Source: Desulfarculus sp. (GTDB taxonomy: Bacteria; Desulfobacterota; Desulfarculia; Desulfarculales; Desulfarculaceae). From it: 64,000 nucleotides of DNA. The DNA is taken from assembly GCA_003605055.1 (NCBI GenBank), contig QZKP01000048.1:1-64000 (forward strand), written 5' to 3'. A program made the position numbers and the translations under genes. Positions within the stretch are counted from its first letter, which is position 1. Each line of letters starts with the position of its first letter. Positions 27,053 through 35,433 of this stretch are shown here, one piece after another. Under the pieces are notes generated by a model. It worked only from the letters and a program-made list of their open reading frames with translations. It had not been told where the DNA came from and searched no databases.

Positions 27053-28127
27053 GCAGCTCGGCTTCAGCGTAAAGAGCCTGCGCCGCGACTACAGCGTCAC
27101 CTTTGTGGATGACTTCGCCGCCGCTCTGGCCGCCGCCCTGCGTCCGGGCGACACCCTGTTGGTGGACCGCCGCCTGGCCGAGCTCTACGCCGGCCGGCTG
27201 GAGCCGCTGCTGGCCCAGAGCCCCCACCTGCTGCTGAAGGCCAGCGAGGGGCAAAAGGAGTTCAGCCGCCTGAGCGAGATCATCACCTTCTTGGTGGAAA
27301 AGGGCTTTCGCAAGAACCACCGCCTGGTAGCAATAGGCGGAGGAGTGGTCCAGGACATCACTGGCTTTATCGCCTCGATTCTTTTTCGCGGGGTGGGATG
27401 GCTGTTCGTCCCCACCACCCTGCTGGCCCAGGCCGATAGCTGCATCGGCAGCAAGACCTCCATCAACTTCGGCCCCTACAAGAACCAACTGGGCACCTTC
27501 TATCCGCCCTCGGCCATCTTCGTAGACACCTCGCTCCTGGACACCCTGAGCGAGTTGGAGATACGCTCGGGCCTGGGGGAGATGATCCACTATTTCCTGG
27601 TCAACGGCCGGGCCGAGTTCGAGTTCATCCGGGACAGTTACGACGCCTGCCTGCGTGACAAGGTGGTGCTGGGCGAGGCCATCGCCCGCAGCCTGGCCAT
27701 CAAGCGGGCCATGATTGAGCGTGACGAGTTCGACCAGGGACCCCGCCAAGTGTTCAACTACGGCCACTCCTTTGGCCACGCCATAGAGACCCTCACCGAC
27801 TACGCCACCCCCCACGGGGTGGCGGTGTGCTTCGGCATGGACCTGGCCAACTTCCTCTCCGCCCGCCTGGGCTACATCGCGGAAGACCTGCGCCAGGAGC
27901 TGCGCCCCCTGCTGGCCAAGAACTGGGGCCAGGCCCGCCTAAGCCAGATAGAGCCCGGGCAGCTCATCGCCGCCCTGGGCAAGGACAAGAAGAACGTGGG
28001 CCGCCAGATCAAGGTGATCCTGACCAGGGGCCTGGGGGACATGTTCAAGACCACCCTGGAGGTGGACGAGCGCTGCCGCGGCTGGCTGCAAGAGTACTTC
28101 CGCCAGGCGGCCCGGGAGGGGAATTGA
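27030..28127 (+). CDS. Sugar-phosphate cyclase, 3-dehydroquinate synthase superfamily
   Basis: 365 residues from ATG 27030. A TTG at 27045 has GGAGG eight bases upstream and may be the true start (360 aa). NAD-site GGGVV at 103-107; DSCIGSKTSINFG (136-148) and KNQLGTFYPP (151-160). Metal ligands are Glu184, His246 and His262. The conserved Lys (Lys225) and Arg239 are present. His187 stands where dehydroquinate synthases have a conserved Lys (GLGEMIHY here against GLAEVIKY). NFG.YKN.LGT resembles the 2-epi-5-epi-valiolone synthase subgroup more than housekeeping AroB. Partners are an SDR, dehydrogenases, a KdsB-like transferase and an SIS isomerase. Likely product: a C7 cyclitol or related ring, not shikimate. 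Confidence 0.85.
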   Translation: MEAFPLSEQLGFSVKSLRRDYSVTFVDDFAAALAAALRPGDTLLVDRRLAELYAGRLEPLLAQSPHLLLKASEGQKEFSRLSEIITFLVEKGFRKNHRLVAIGGGVVQDITGFIASILFRGVGWLFVPTTLLAQADSCIGSKTSINFGPYKNQLGTFYPPSAIFVDTSLLDTLSELEIRSGLGEMIHYFLVNGRAEFEFIRDSYDACLRDKVVLGEAIARSLAIKRAMIERDEFDQGPRQVFNYGHSFGHAIETLTDYATPHGVAVCFGMDLANFLSARLGYIAEDLRQELRPLLAKNWGQARLSQIEPGQLIAALGKDKKNVGRQIKVILTRGLGDMFKTTLEVDERCRGWLQEYFRQAAREGN

Positions 28128-28231
28128 TTCCGGCCGCGGCCAGCCTGAGGCGGACTTGTAAAGTTTTCATGCTTTGTTATGCTCATTTTGGCGCGCGGCG
28201 CCGTTGTTTTTACCACCCAAGGACGTAAATC

Positions 28232-29176
28232 TTGTCGGTTGCCCCTCTGAAAGTGCTGCTGGCGCCCTCTTCTTTCGGCGCCAACGATCCTGCCCCGCTG
28301 GCGCGCCTGGCCCAGGCCGGTCTGGAGCTGGTGGACAACCCTTACAAGCGCAAGCTGACCCAGGAGGAGCTGCTCACGCTCCTGCCCGGGGTCAGCGGGA
28401 TCATCGCCGGCCTGGAGCCCCTCAACCGCGAGGTGCTTTCCCGCAGCCAGCTCAAGGTCATCTCCCGGGTGGGGGTGGGCCTGAGCAACGTGGACCTGGA
28501 GGCGGCGGCCGAGCTGGGCATCGCCGTGCGCTACACCCCTGACGCCCCCACCATCGCCGTGGCCGAGCTTACCGTGGGCTGCCTGCTCTCCCTGCTGCGC
28601 CGGGTGATGGAAATGGACCGGACCCTACACCAGTGCCGCTGGGAAAAGTGCGTGGGCTATCAGTTGGCCGGGCGCACCGTGCTCCTGGTGGGGCTGGGAC
28701 GCATCGGCCGGGCCGTGGCCCGCCTGCTGGCGCCCTTCGGGGTGCGGCTGCTGGCCGCGGATCCCGCTGTTGAGCAGACCCCCCAAGGGGTCGAACTAGT
28801 GAGCTTGGCTCAGGGCCTGCCCCAGGCGGACGTGATCAGCCTGCACGCCAGCGGCAGCCAGCAGGTGCTGGGCCCGGAGCAGTTCGCCCTGATCAAGCCC
28901 GGCGCCTTTTTGCTCAACCCCTCCCGGGGCGAGCTGGTGGACGAGGCCGGCCTGCAGGCGGCCCTGGACTCGGGCCGCCTGGCCGGGGCCTGGCTGGACG
29001 CCTTTCAACAAGAGCCCTATGCCGGCCCCTTGACCGGCTACGCCAACGTAATCCTCACCCCCCACGTGGGCAGCTATTCCGCGGAATGCCGTCTGGACAT
29101 GGAGATGCAGGCCGTGAATAATCTTCTGGCGGCCCTGGCCGAGCAGGGGCTCTTGCCAGAGGCCCAGCCAAGGTGA
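28232..29176 (+). CDS. D-isomer-specific 2-hydroxyacid dehydrogenase (SerA-like)
   Basis: 314 residues from TTG 28232, with AAGGA eight bases upstream. NAD site: VGLGRIGRAVARLL. Catalytic triad candidates are Arg in NPSRGELVDE, Glu in FQQEPY, and His in TPHVGSYS. There is no ACT domain, so it is a single-substrate type rather than regulated SerA. The reaction is NAD-linked interconversion of a 2-hydroxy acid and 2-keto acid. Inside the cyclase operon it may act on a sugar-derived keto acid. About 100 bp separate it from the cyclase gene. Confidence 0.87.
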   Translation: MSVAPLKVLLAPSSFGANDPAPLARLAQAGLELVDNPYKRKLTQEELLTLLPGVSGIIAGLEPLNREVLSRSQLKVISRVGVGLSNVDLEAAAELGIAVRYTPDAPTIAVAELTVGCLLSLLRRVMEMDRTLHQCRWEKCVGYQLAGRTVLLVGLGRIGRAVARLLAPFGVRLLAADPAVEQTPQGVELVSLAQGLPQADVISLHASGSQQVLGPEQFALIKPGAFLLNPSRGELVDEAGLQAALDSGRLAGAWLDAFQQEPYAGPLTGYANVILTPHVGSYSAECRLDMEMQAVNNLLAALAEQGLLPEAQPR

Positions 29177-29181
29177 AGCTC

Positions 29182-29940
29182 ATGAGGATTGTGGCCCTGA
29201 TACCGGCGCGCATGGCCGCCACCCGCTTTCCCGGCAAACCCCTGGCCCTGATCAAGGGCCTGCCCATGATCGAGCACGTGCGCCGCCGGGCCCTGCTCTG
29301 TGCCCTGTTGGACGAGGTGCTGGTGGCCACCTGCGACCCGGAAATATGCCGAGTGGTGGAGGAGGCCGGCGGCAAGGCCGTTATGACCGCCGACACCCAC
29401 CTGCGCTGCACGGACCGCATCGCCGAGGCGGCCCTAGGCATGCAGGCCGACGTGGTGGTGAACCTGCAGGGCGACGAGCCCCTGGTCATGCCCGAGATGC
29501 TGGAGCTGGTGGCCCGGCCCCTGCTGGAGGACCCGGAGCTGCCCGCGGCCAACCTGGTCAGTCCTATAACTGACCAGGCGGAGTTCAACGACCCCAACGC
29601 CCCCAAGGTGGTCACCAATCTGGCCGGTGACATCCTCTACATCTCCCGGGAGCCGATACCCTCGGGCAAAAAGGCCGATTCGCAGCAGTACCGCAAGCTC
29701 AAGCAACTGGGCATCATCGCCTTCCGGGGTGACTTTTTGCAGACCTTCACCCGCCTGAGCCCCACTCCCTTGGAGGTCATAGAGTCGGTGGACATGAACC
29801 GGGCCCTGGAGCACGGCTACCGGGTGCGGGCGGTGGAGGTGCCCGGACGCATGGTTGGGGTGGACCTGCCCGGCGACGTGGCCCGAGTGGAGGCCTTATT
29901 GGAGAGTGACCCTCTCTATCCCCGCTATCGCTTAGGTTGA
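29182..29940 (+). CDS. KdsB-like CTP:ulosonate cytidylyltransferase (variant)
   Basis: 252 residues from ATG 29182, with AAGGTGA before it. A GTG at 29173 that overlaps the upstream stop is the alternative. VALIPARMAATRFPGKPL is the nucleotide-binding signature. VVVNLQGDEPLV and GVDLPGDVARVEALL are KdsB landmarks. In canonical KdsB the loop reads H.SGT(D/E)R; here it is THLRCTDRIAEA, and the last third (EVIESVDMNRALEHG) also departs from housekeeping KdsB. It probably activates a keto acid or cyclitol other than plain Kdo. This is the fourth cytidylyltransferase in the window. Family confident, substrate not. Confidence 0.85.
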   Translation: MRIVALIPARMAATRFPGKPLALIKGLPMIEHVRRRALLCALLDEVLVATCDPEICRVVEEAGGKAVMTADTHLRCTDRIAEAALGMQADVVVNLQGDEPLVMPEMLELVARPLLEDPELPAANLVSPITDQAEFNDPNAPKVVTNLAGDILYISREPIPSGKKADSQQYRKLKQLGIIAFRGDFLQTFTRLSPTPLEVIESVDMNRALEHGYRVRAVEVPGRMVGVDLPGDVARVEALLESDPLYPRYRLG

Positions 29941-29958
29941 GGGAAGAGGCGAGGCACA

Positions 29959-31002
29959 ATGGCCGATAAGCTATACAAGGTGGGAATAGCCGGCTACGGA
30001 GTGGTGGGCAAGAGACGCCATCAGTTCATCAACCAGCACCCGAACCTGCGCGTGGTGGCGGTCTGCGACCAGAGCTTCAGCAAGCCGGGCGCCACTCAAA
30101 ACGGTGTAAAGTGCCTGGGCAACTACCAGCAACTGCTCAATGAGCCGCTTGAGGTGCTGTTCGTGAGCCTGCCCAACTACCTGGCCGCCGAGGTGACCAT
30201 GGCCGGCCTTGAGAGGGGCCTGCACGTCTTTTGCGAAAAGCCGCCGGGCCGGACGGTGGAGGATGTCAAGCAGGTGATGGCGGTGGAAAGGGCCCACCCC
30301 GGCCTGGCCCTGAAGTACGGCTTCAACCACCGCTACCACGACTCGGTGCGCAAGGCCCTGGCGCTGATCCATTCCGGCGACCTGGGCCAGATCATCAACC
30401 TGCGCGGGGTTTACGGCAAAAGCAAGATCATCCCCTTCTCCGGCGGCTGGCGGGCCGAGCGCAAGCTGGCCGGCGGCGGCATTCTCCTGGACCAGGGCAT
30501 CCACATGGTGGACCTGATGCGCCTTTTCTGCGGCCAGTTCCGGGAGGTGAAGAGCTTCGTCAGCAACCGCTACTGGAACCATGACGTGGAGGACAACGCC
30601 TACGCCCTGATGCGCGACGAACAGGGTCGCGTGGCCGTGCTGCACTCCACGGCCACCCACTGGCAGCACCGCTTTTCCATGTACCTCTCCCTCAGCGAGG
30701 GCTACCTGGAGTTGAGGGGCATCCTTTCCGGCAGCAAGAGCTACGGCGAGGAGAAGCTGATCATCGGCCGGCGCAGCGAAGAGAGCGTGGGCACCTTGCA
30801 GCGGGAGGTCATCACCTACCTGGAAGACAACTCCTGGCGCGATGAGGTGTTCGAGTTCGCCGAGGACATACAAAACGGCCGCCCGGTGCGCTCGGGCAGC
30901 AGCGCCGAGGCCCTGGCCACCATGAAGCTGGTCTACCGCATTTATTATGCTGACCCCCAGTGGCGGGCGACCTATAATATTGCCGATCCTGACGCGGATT
31001 GA
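29959..31002 (+). CDS. Gfo/Idh/MocA family oxidoreductase
   Basis: 347 residues. IAGYGVVGKRRHQF is the dinucleotide-binding motif and FCEKPPGRTVED carries the catalytic Lys. GGGILLDQGIHMVDLMRLF is a typical C-terminal domain helix. AGAGGCGAGG precedes the ATG. It acts on sugars or cyclitols with NAD(P). In the operon of the sugar-phosphate cyclase it is a candidate inositol-dehydrogenase-like enzyme for the cyclitol product. Confidence 0.87.
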   Translation: MADKLYKVGIAGYGVVGKRRHQFINQHPNLRVVAVCDQSFSKPGATQNGVKCLGNYQQLLNEPLEVLFVSLPNYLAAEVTMAGLERGLHVFCEKPPGRTVEDVKQVMAVERAHPGLALKYGFNHRYHDSVRKALALIHSGDLGQIINLRGVYGKSKIIPFSGGWRAERKLAGGGILLDQGIHMVDLMRLFCGQFREVKSFVSNRYWNHDVEDNAYALMRDEQGRVAVLHSTATHWQHRFSMYLSLSEGYLELRGILSGSKSYGEEKLIIGRRSEESVGTLQREVITYLEDNSWRDEVFEFAEDIQNGRPVRSGSSAEALATMKLVYRIYYADPQWRATYNIADPDAD

Positions 31003-31024
31003 CCCTTAGGCAAAGGCGAGCCCC

Positions 31025-31648
31025 ATGAGTCTGACCAAAGACATCTTCCGGCAGAGCAGCGGGCTGGCGCAGTTCGCCAAGGGCTATTTCCAGTGCCTAG
31101 GTCAGTTGTTGGAGGGACTGGACCTCAAGGCCATCGAGGCCTTTGTGGACCAGTTGGAGCAGGCCCGCGAGGCCGGCAATACCGTTTTCATAGTGGGCAA
31201 CGGGGGCTCGGCGGCCACCGCCGCCCATATGGCCAATGACCTGGCCACGGATGTCTTGCGCAAGGCCCGCGGCGGCAAACCGTTCCGGGTCTGGGCCCTC
31301 ACCGACAGCGTGCCCTGCCTGACCGCCATCGCCAACGACGAGTGCTACGAGAACATCTTCCTTAACCAGTTGAAGATTCATTACCGTCCGGGAGACAAGC
31401 TCATCGCCATATCCGCCAGCGGCAACTCGCCCAACGTGGTGGCCGCCGCCAGATGGGTCAAGGAGGCTGGCGGCGCGGTCATGGGCATGCTGGGCTTCGA
31501 CGGCGGCAGGCTCAAGGAGTTCTGCGACGTGGCCATCCACGCGCAGACGCCGGCCGGCGACTACGGACCCGTGGAGGACATCCACGTCATCATTGACCAC
31601 CTAATCTCTAATTGGCTGATCTACAAAAGCGGGGCTGCGTCGCGTTAG
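31025..31648 (+). CDS. SIS-domain phosphosugar isomerase (GmhA-like)
   Basis: 207 residues. NGGSAATAAHMANDL is the phosphate-binding signature of the GmhA/SIS group, and AISASGNSPNVVAAARW is the second. The ending HVIIDHLISNWLI matches GmhA. GmhA isomerises sedoheptulose 7-phosphate to D-glycero-manno-heptose 7-phosphate. It is last in the cyclase operon. Both a cyclase of the EEVS type and this isomerase could share sedoheptulose 7-phosphate as substrate, so they may compete or work in sequence. No heptose kinase or adenylyltransferase (HldE) is seen in the window. Confidence 0.85.
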   Translation: MSLTKDIFRQSSGLAQFAKGYFQCLGQLLEGLDLKAIEAFVDQLEQAREAGNTVFIVGNGGSAATAAHMANDLATDVLRKARGGKPFRVWALTDSVPCLTAIANDECYENIFLNQLKIHYRPGDKLIAISASGNSPNVVAAARWVKEAGGAVMGMLGFDGGRLKEFCDVAIHAQTPAGDYGPVEDIHVIIDHLISNWLIYKSGAASR

Positions 31649-31821
31649 TCGCGCGGGCCGACGCCTTTGAAGCCTAAACCGCCAAGGCCAGCGTGGACGC
31701 ATAACCTATGCCCCAGGGAGCATGTTTTTCAGCGCAACCCGACCTCCCCGCCCCCTACCTCCATAACTCAGGGGAGCCCGTCTGCTGCCGCGCCTCTGGC
31801 CAGCCGGTCTTTTAACTCCTG
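31649..31821 (+). other. Intergenic region before the acyl-transfer operon
   Basis: 173 bp with no gene. I see no strong terminator or -10/-35 pair. It separates the cyclase operon from the MBOAT operon. Confidence 0.3.
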
Positions 31822-33264
31822 ATGCTCTTCCACACCTACACCTTCCTTTTTTTCATGCTGGCGGTTCTGCTGGGCCACCGGCTGCTGCCCTGGCGGGCCG
31901 CCCGCTGGTTCCTGCTGGTGGCCTCCTATTTCTTCTATGCCTGCAGCACCTGGTACTACATATTCCTGTTAGGCTTCTGCACCCTGGCCACCTATGCCGC
32001 CGCCCACCTGATGCGGCACGCCGCTACCTTGGCGGGCCGGCGGCTCTGGCTGCTGGCGGGCATCGCCTCGCCCCTGGCCGTGCTGGCCGTGTACAAGTAC
32101 TCCCATTTCGCCCTCAGCCAGGTGCACGGCTTGCTGGGCCTGGACCTCAGCGCGTTCATTGATCCCCAGGCCATGCGTTTCCTGCTGCCGGTGGGCATAT
32201 CCTTTTACACCTTCCAGTCCGTGGCCTACGTGGTTGACGTTTACCGGGGAGGGTTGTCGGCGGTGCGCAACTTCGGCACCTATGCCCTTTACATCTCTTT
32301 CTTCCCCCAGTTGGTGGCCGGCCCCATCGAGCGCGGCCACAACATCCTGCCCCAACTGGAGCAAAAGCACGTGCCCGACGCCGCCGAGACCACGGAGGCG
32401 GTGTACCTTTTCCTGCGGGGTCTGGTCAAGAAAGTGGTTTTTGCCGACCGCCTGGGCATCTTTGTGGACCATATCTATTCCCTGCCCGCCTCCTCCCTGG
32501 ACGGCAGCCTGTGGTGGCTGGCCACCCTGTGCTTCTCTTTCCAGATATACCTGGACTTCTCGGCCTACACGGACATGGCCCTGGCCTGCGGCCGTCTGAT
32601 CGGCGTGCGGCTCAGCCAGAACTTCCGCTACCCCTACTGCGCCAGCAACCCGCGCGATTTCTGGCGGCGCTGGCACATGACCCTCTCCTCCTGGCTGCGC
32701 GACTATCTGTACATCCCCCTGGGCGGCAACGCCAAGGGCAAGCTCCGCCAATACCTGAACATAATGCTGGTGATGTTCATCGCCGGGCTTTGGCACGGTG
32801 CGGCCTGGCATTTCGTGGCCTGGGGGTTGTTCATGGGGCTGTTGATCATGGGCTATGACCTGCTGCGGGTGGCAAGCCGGAAGCGGCCCGAGGAGCCCCT
32901 GGTCGCCGGCCCGGCGGCCGGCGCCCTGGGGGTGGCCCTGACCTTCACTTTGGTGACCCTGGGCTGGGTGTTCTTCCGGGCGCCGTCTATAGACAGCGCC
33001 CTGAGCATTCTCGGCCGCATGCTGGCCCACCCCGGCGACTGGCTGGCGCCGCTGCAGGGCAACTACCGCTTCTTTGCCCTGCTGTGCTTCCTGCTGTACG
33101 CCAGCCACCTGTTCGGCAGTTCTCAGTACGTGCAGAAACTCAAGCAGCCGGCCACCTACTGGGGCAGGGGATTGGGCTATGGCCTGCGCTGGGGGGCCAT
33201 ACTGCTGCTATTATATTTCGGGGCGGTGGAGCGCACCTCCCAGTTCATATATTTTGAATTCTAG
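31822..33264 (+). CDS. MBOAT-family membrane O-acyltransferase (AlgI/PatA-like)
   Basis: 480 residues, about 10-12 membrane helices. It starts MLFHTYTFLFFMLAV, the usual AlgI-family opening. NPRDFWRRWHMTLSSWLRDY is the family signature, and GLWHGAAWHF has the catalytic His. It moves an acyl group (usually acetyl) across the inner membrane to a periplasmic acceptor or partner. The SGNH protein encoded 48 bp downstream is the expected partner that places the acyl group on the glycan. Confidence 0.93.
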   Translation: MLFHTYTFLFFMLAVLLGHRLLPWRAARWFLLVASYFFYACSTWYYIFLLGFCTLATYAAAHLMRHAATLAGRRLWLLAGIASPLAVLAVYKYSHFALSQVHGLLGLDLSAFIDPQAMRFLLPVGISFYTFQSVAYVVDVYRGGLSAVRNFGTYALYISFFPQLVAGPIERGHNILPQLEQKHVPDAAETTEAVYLFLRGLVKKVVFADRLGIFVDHIYSLPASSLDGSLWWLATLCFSFQIYLDFSAYTDMALACGRLIGVRLSQNFRYPYCASNPRDFWRRWHMTLSSWLRDYLYIPLGGNAKGKLRQYLNIMLVMFIAGLWHGAAWHFVAWGLFMGLLIMGYDLLRVASRKRPEEPLVAGPAAGALGVALTFTLVTLGWVFFRAPSIDSALSILGRMLAHPGDWLAPLQGNYRFFALLCFLLYASHLFGSSQYVQKLKQPATYWGRGLGYGLRWGAILLLLYFGAVERTSQFIYFEF

Positions 33265-33312
33265 GCGGCTCCTCCTCCGCGGAATCTCTGCTCGATTCCA
33301 GGGATCAAGGGT

Positions 33313-34572
33313 ATGTTCGCAGACAAGACAGGAAGCGCCCCCCAGCCGTCGGCAAAGCAGCGCTCGCCCCTCTTGCTGAGCCTTGCCTTGGCGGTTGCGT
33401 TCCTGCTGCTGCTGGAGCTGGCCTGCTTCTTGGTGCTGCGCTACAAGGGCATTGAGCGGGTGCAGCAGGAGTCGAATTTTCAATACTACGACGGCCTGTG
33501 CGGCTGGCGCTATGTCACCCCGCACGGGTTCAAGTGGGAGGACTTCTCTGAGCGTTACGACACCTCCACCCTCATCGTCTTGGACCGTTTCGGTTTCAAC
33601 ACCACCGCCCAGAACCTCACCCTTAAAAAGCAGCCAGGAGAGCTTCGCATCATCGTCACTGGGGCCAGCGCCACCTTTGGCATCGGCAACCAGCGTCCGG
33701 AATGGACCATGCCCTCCCGCCTGCAACAGGAGCTGCGCCGCCGACACCCCGGCCGCAGGATCAACGTAATCAACGCCTGCGTGCGGGGCTACAACACCTT
33801 TCAGCAGATGATGTTTTATATTTTGTACCTGCGCGGCTTCCAACCGGACGCGGTTATAGCGGTCAGCGGGCCCAATGACATCACCGTGCCCTCTAGGCAG
33901 GGCCCCCTGGGCATCTCCCAGCCTCTTAAGAACAAATACCAAATTGAAATGGAAGATTTTGTAAACCAACACATAAGGAAGCAGATTCCCCCGGATCTAA
34001 GGGCCGACGTTAACTATTATTTTTCTCGCACCAACACCGGCCGGGTAATACAGTTGCTCCTGTCCCGGTTCGGCAGCGAGCAATGGCTTTCGCAACTAAT
34101 CACCGAGCAGCACCGCAAGATCGCCCCGTCGCCCGCCGCCCCCCAGAAGCTAGACAAGGACCACCTGCGCCTCCGGGGAGAAAATTATCTGAAGGTGGTC
34201 AAGGACTATGGCGCAGTGGCCGGCAATGCAGGCAGCGGTTTTATAGCCCTGCTGCGGCCGGTGCTGAGCATGGGCAAGCCCCCCACTCCCCGGGAGCGAA
34301 GGTTCTTGGCCACCCCTCAAGGGGAGCCCACCCTGCAAACCCGGCAGCGCCGCTTTTATTATGCTTACCTGCGCGGCCGCATGGCCGGAGTGCCTGGTCT
34401 GCACGACTTCTCCCACATCTTCCAGAACGCCGGCTCCGAAACGCTTTACGTGGACGCCTCCCACTACAACCCTCAGGGGGCCTCCCTCTTTGCCCTGGCC
34501 TTGGCGGACCTCTTGGATAGCCAGGACTGGTTCCAGGCCAAGCTGCGCGGCTTGCCCGCGCAAGCTCGTTGA
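33313..34572 (+). CDS. SGNH/GDSL-hydrolase-like protein, membrane anchored
   Basis: 419 residues. One N-terminal membrane helix (about 22-42, SLALAVAFLLLLELACFLVL). Block I is GASATFGIG, where Ser replaces the Asp of GDS. GPNDITVPS supplies the block III Asn, and DASHYNPQG is the DxxH block V. Such proteins accept acyl groups from an MBOAT and transfer them to polysaccharide (AlgJ/AlgX/PatB logic). It faces the periplasm in this orientation. Next to the MBOAT gene, it likely acetylates the island's glycan. Confidence 0.82.
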   Translation: MFADKTGSAPQPSAKQRSPLLLSLALAVAFLLLLELACFLVLRYKGIERVQQESNFQYYDGLCGWRYVTPHGFKWEDFSERYDTSTLIVLDRFGFNTTAQNLTLKKQPGELRIIVTGASATFGIGNQRPEWTMPSRLQQELRRRHPGRRINVINACVRGYNTFQQMMFYILYLRGFQPDAVIAVSGPNDITVPSRQGPLGISQPLKNKYQIEMEDFVNQHIRKQIPPDLRADVNYYFSRTNTGRVIQLLLSRFGSEQWLSQLITEQHRKIAPSPAAPQKLDKDHLRLRGENYLKVVKDYGAVAGNAGSGFIALLRPVLSMGKPPTPRERRFLATPQGEPTLQTRQRRFYYAYLRGRMAGVPGLHDFSHIFQNAGSETLYVDASHYNPQGASLFALALADLLDSQDWFQAKLRGLPAQAR

Positions 34573-34641
34573 CTGGGAACCGCGCAGCATATATCTTAAA
34601 ATTACGTTTCCCCTGGGGGTCCTTAAGTTAGGCTGTCAATT

Positions 34642-35424
34642 ATGCACCTGTCTTCACCCAGCCTCAGGAAAAAGATCGCCGCCGGCGGCCTTACTGTTGG
34701 CTCCTGGATCACCCTGGGCCATCCCGGCATCGCCGAGATCATGGCCCGGGCCGGCTTTGACTGGCTGGTGGTGGACCTGGAGCACAGCACCATTTCCCTG
34801 GAGCAGGCAGGTGAGCTGATTCGCACCATAGATTTGTGCGGCGTGCCCCCCCTGGTGCGCCTGTCGGCCAACGATCCAGTGCAGATCAAACGCCTCATGG
34901 ACGCCGGCGCCCACGGCGTCATCGTGCCCATGGTCAACAGCGCCCAGGAGGCCGAGGCGGCGGTGCGGGCCGTGCAGTATCCGCCCCGGGGCCAGCGGGG
35001 GGTGGGCCTGGGCCGGGCCCAGGGCTATGGCGCGGCCTTTGCCCAGTATCGGCGCTGGCTGGAGGACGAGGCCGTAGTCATCGTGCAGATCGAGCACGTC
35101 CAGGCCGTGGAAAACCTGGCCTCCATCCTGGCGGTGGATGGCGTAGACGGCTGCATCGTGGGCCCCTACGATCTTTCCGGCTCCATGGGCCGGCCCGGGG
35201 ACTTCGACCACCAGGACATGAAGGCGGCCATGCAGCGCATCCTGGCCGAGGCCGCGCGCAGCGGCAAGCCGGCCGGCCTGCACGTGGTGGAGCCGGACCC
35301 GGCCGAGCTGCGGCGCCGGATACAGGAAGGCTTCCGCTTCTTGGCCTACAGCGTGGACATCCGCATGCTGGACACCGCCTGCCGCAGCCTTCTGGACGAA
35401 CTGAAGAACGCCCCCCCGGCCTGA
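34642..35424 (+). CDS. HpcH/HpaI-type pyruvate aldolase
   Basis: 260 residues, TIM barrel. VVDLEHSTISLEQ supplies the catalytic His, VRLSANDP the Arg region, VQIEHVQAVEN the metal Glu and GPYDLSGSMG the metal Asp. Class II HpaI aldolases condense or cleave pyruvate with aldehydes to give 2-keto-3-deoxy-4-hydroxy acids. In a catabolic setting it would sit with aromatic-degradation genes, but here it lies between SGNH and GT-B genes with a CMP-sugar cytidylyltransferase two genes further on. It may make a 3-deoxy-ulosonate by aldol addition. That is inference. Confidence 0.88.
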   Translation: MHLSSPSLRKKIAAGGLTVGSWITLGHPGIAEIMARAGFDWLVVDLEHSTISLEQAGELIRTIDLCGVPPLVRLSANDPVQIKRLMDAGAHGVIVPMVNSAQEAEAAVRAVQYPPRGQRGVGLGRAQGYGAAFAQYRRWLEDEAVVIVQIEHVQAVENLASILAVDGVDGCIVGPYDLSGSMGRPGDFDHQDMKAAMQRILAEAARSGKPAGLHVVEPDPAELRRRIQEGFRFLAYSVDIRMLDTACRSLLDELKNAPPA

Positions 35425-35433
35425 CCAGGCGGC

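Noticed and set aside
27030-28127. Housekeeping aroB
   Set aside because: Context (SDR, KdsB-like, SIS, Gfo/Idh) and the Lys-to-His change argue against shikimate synthesis, and no other aro genes are nearby.
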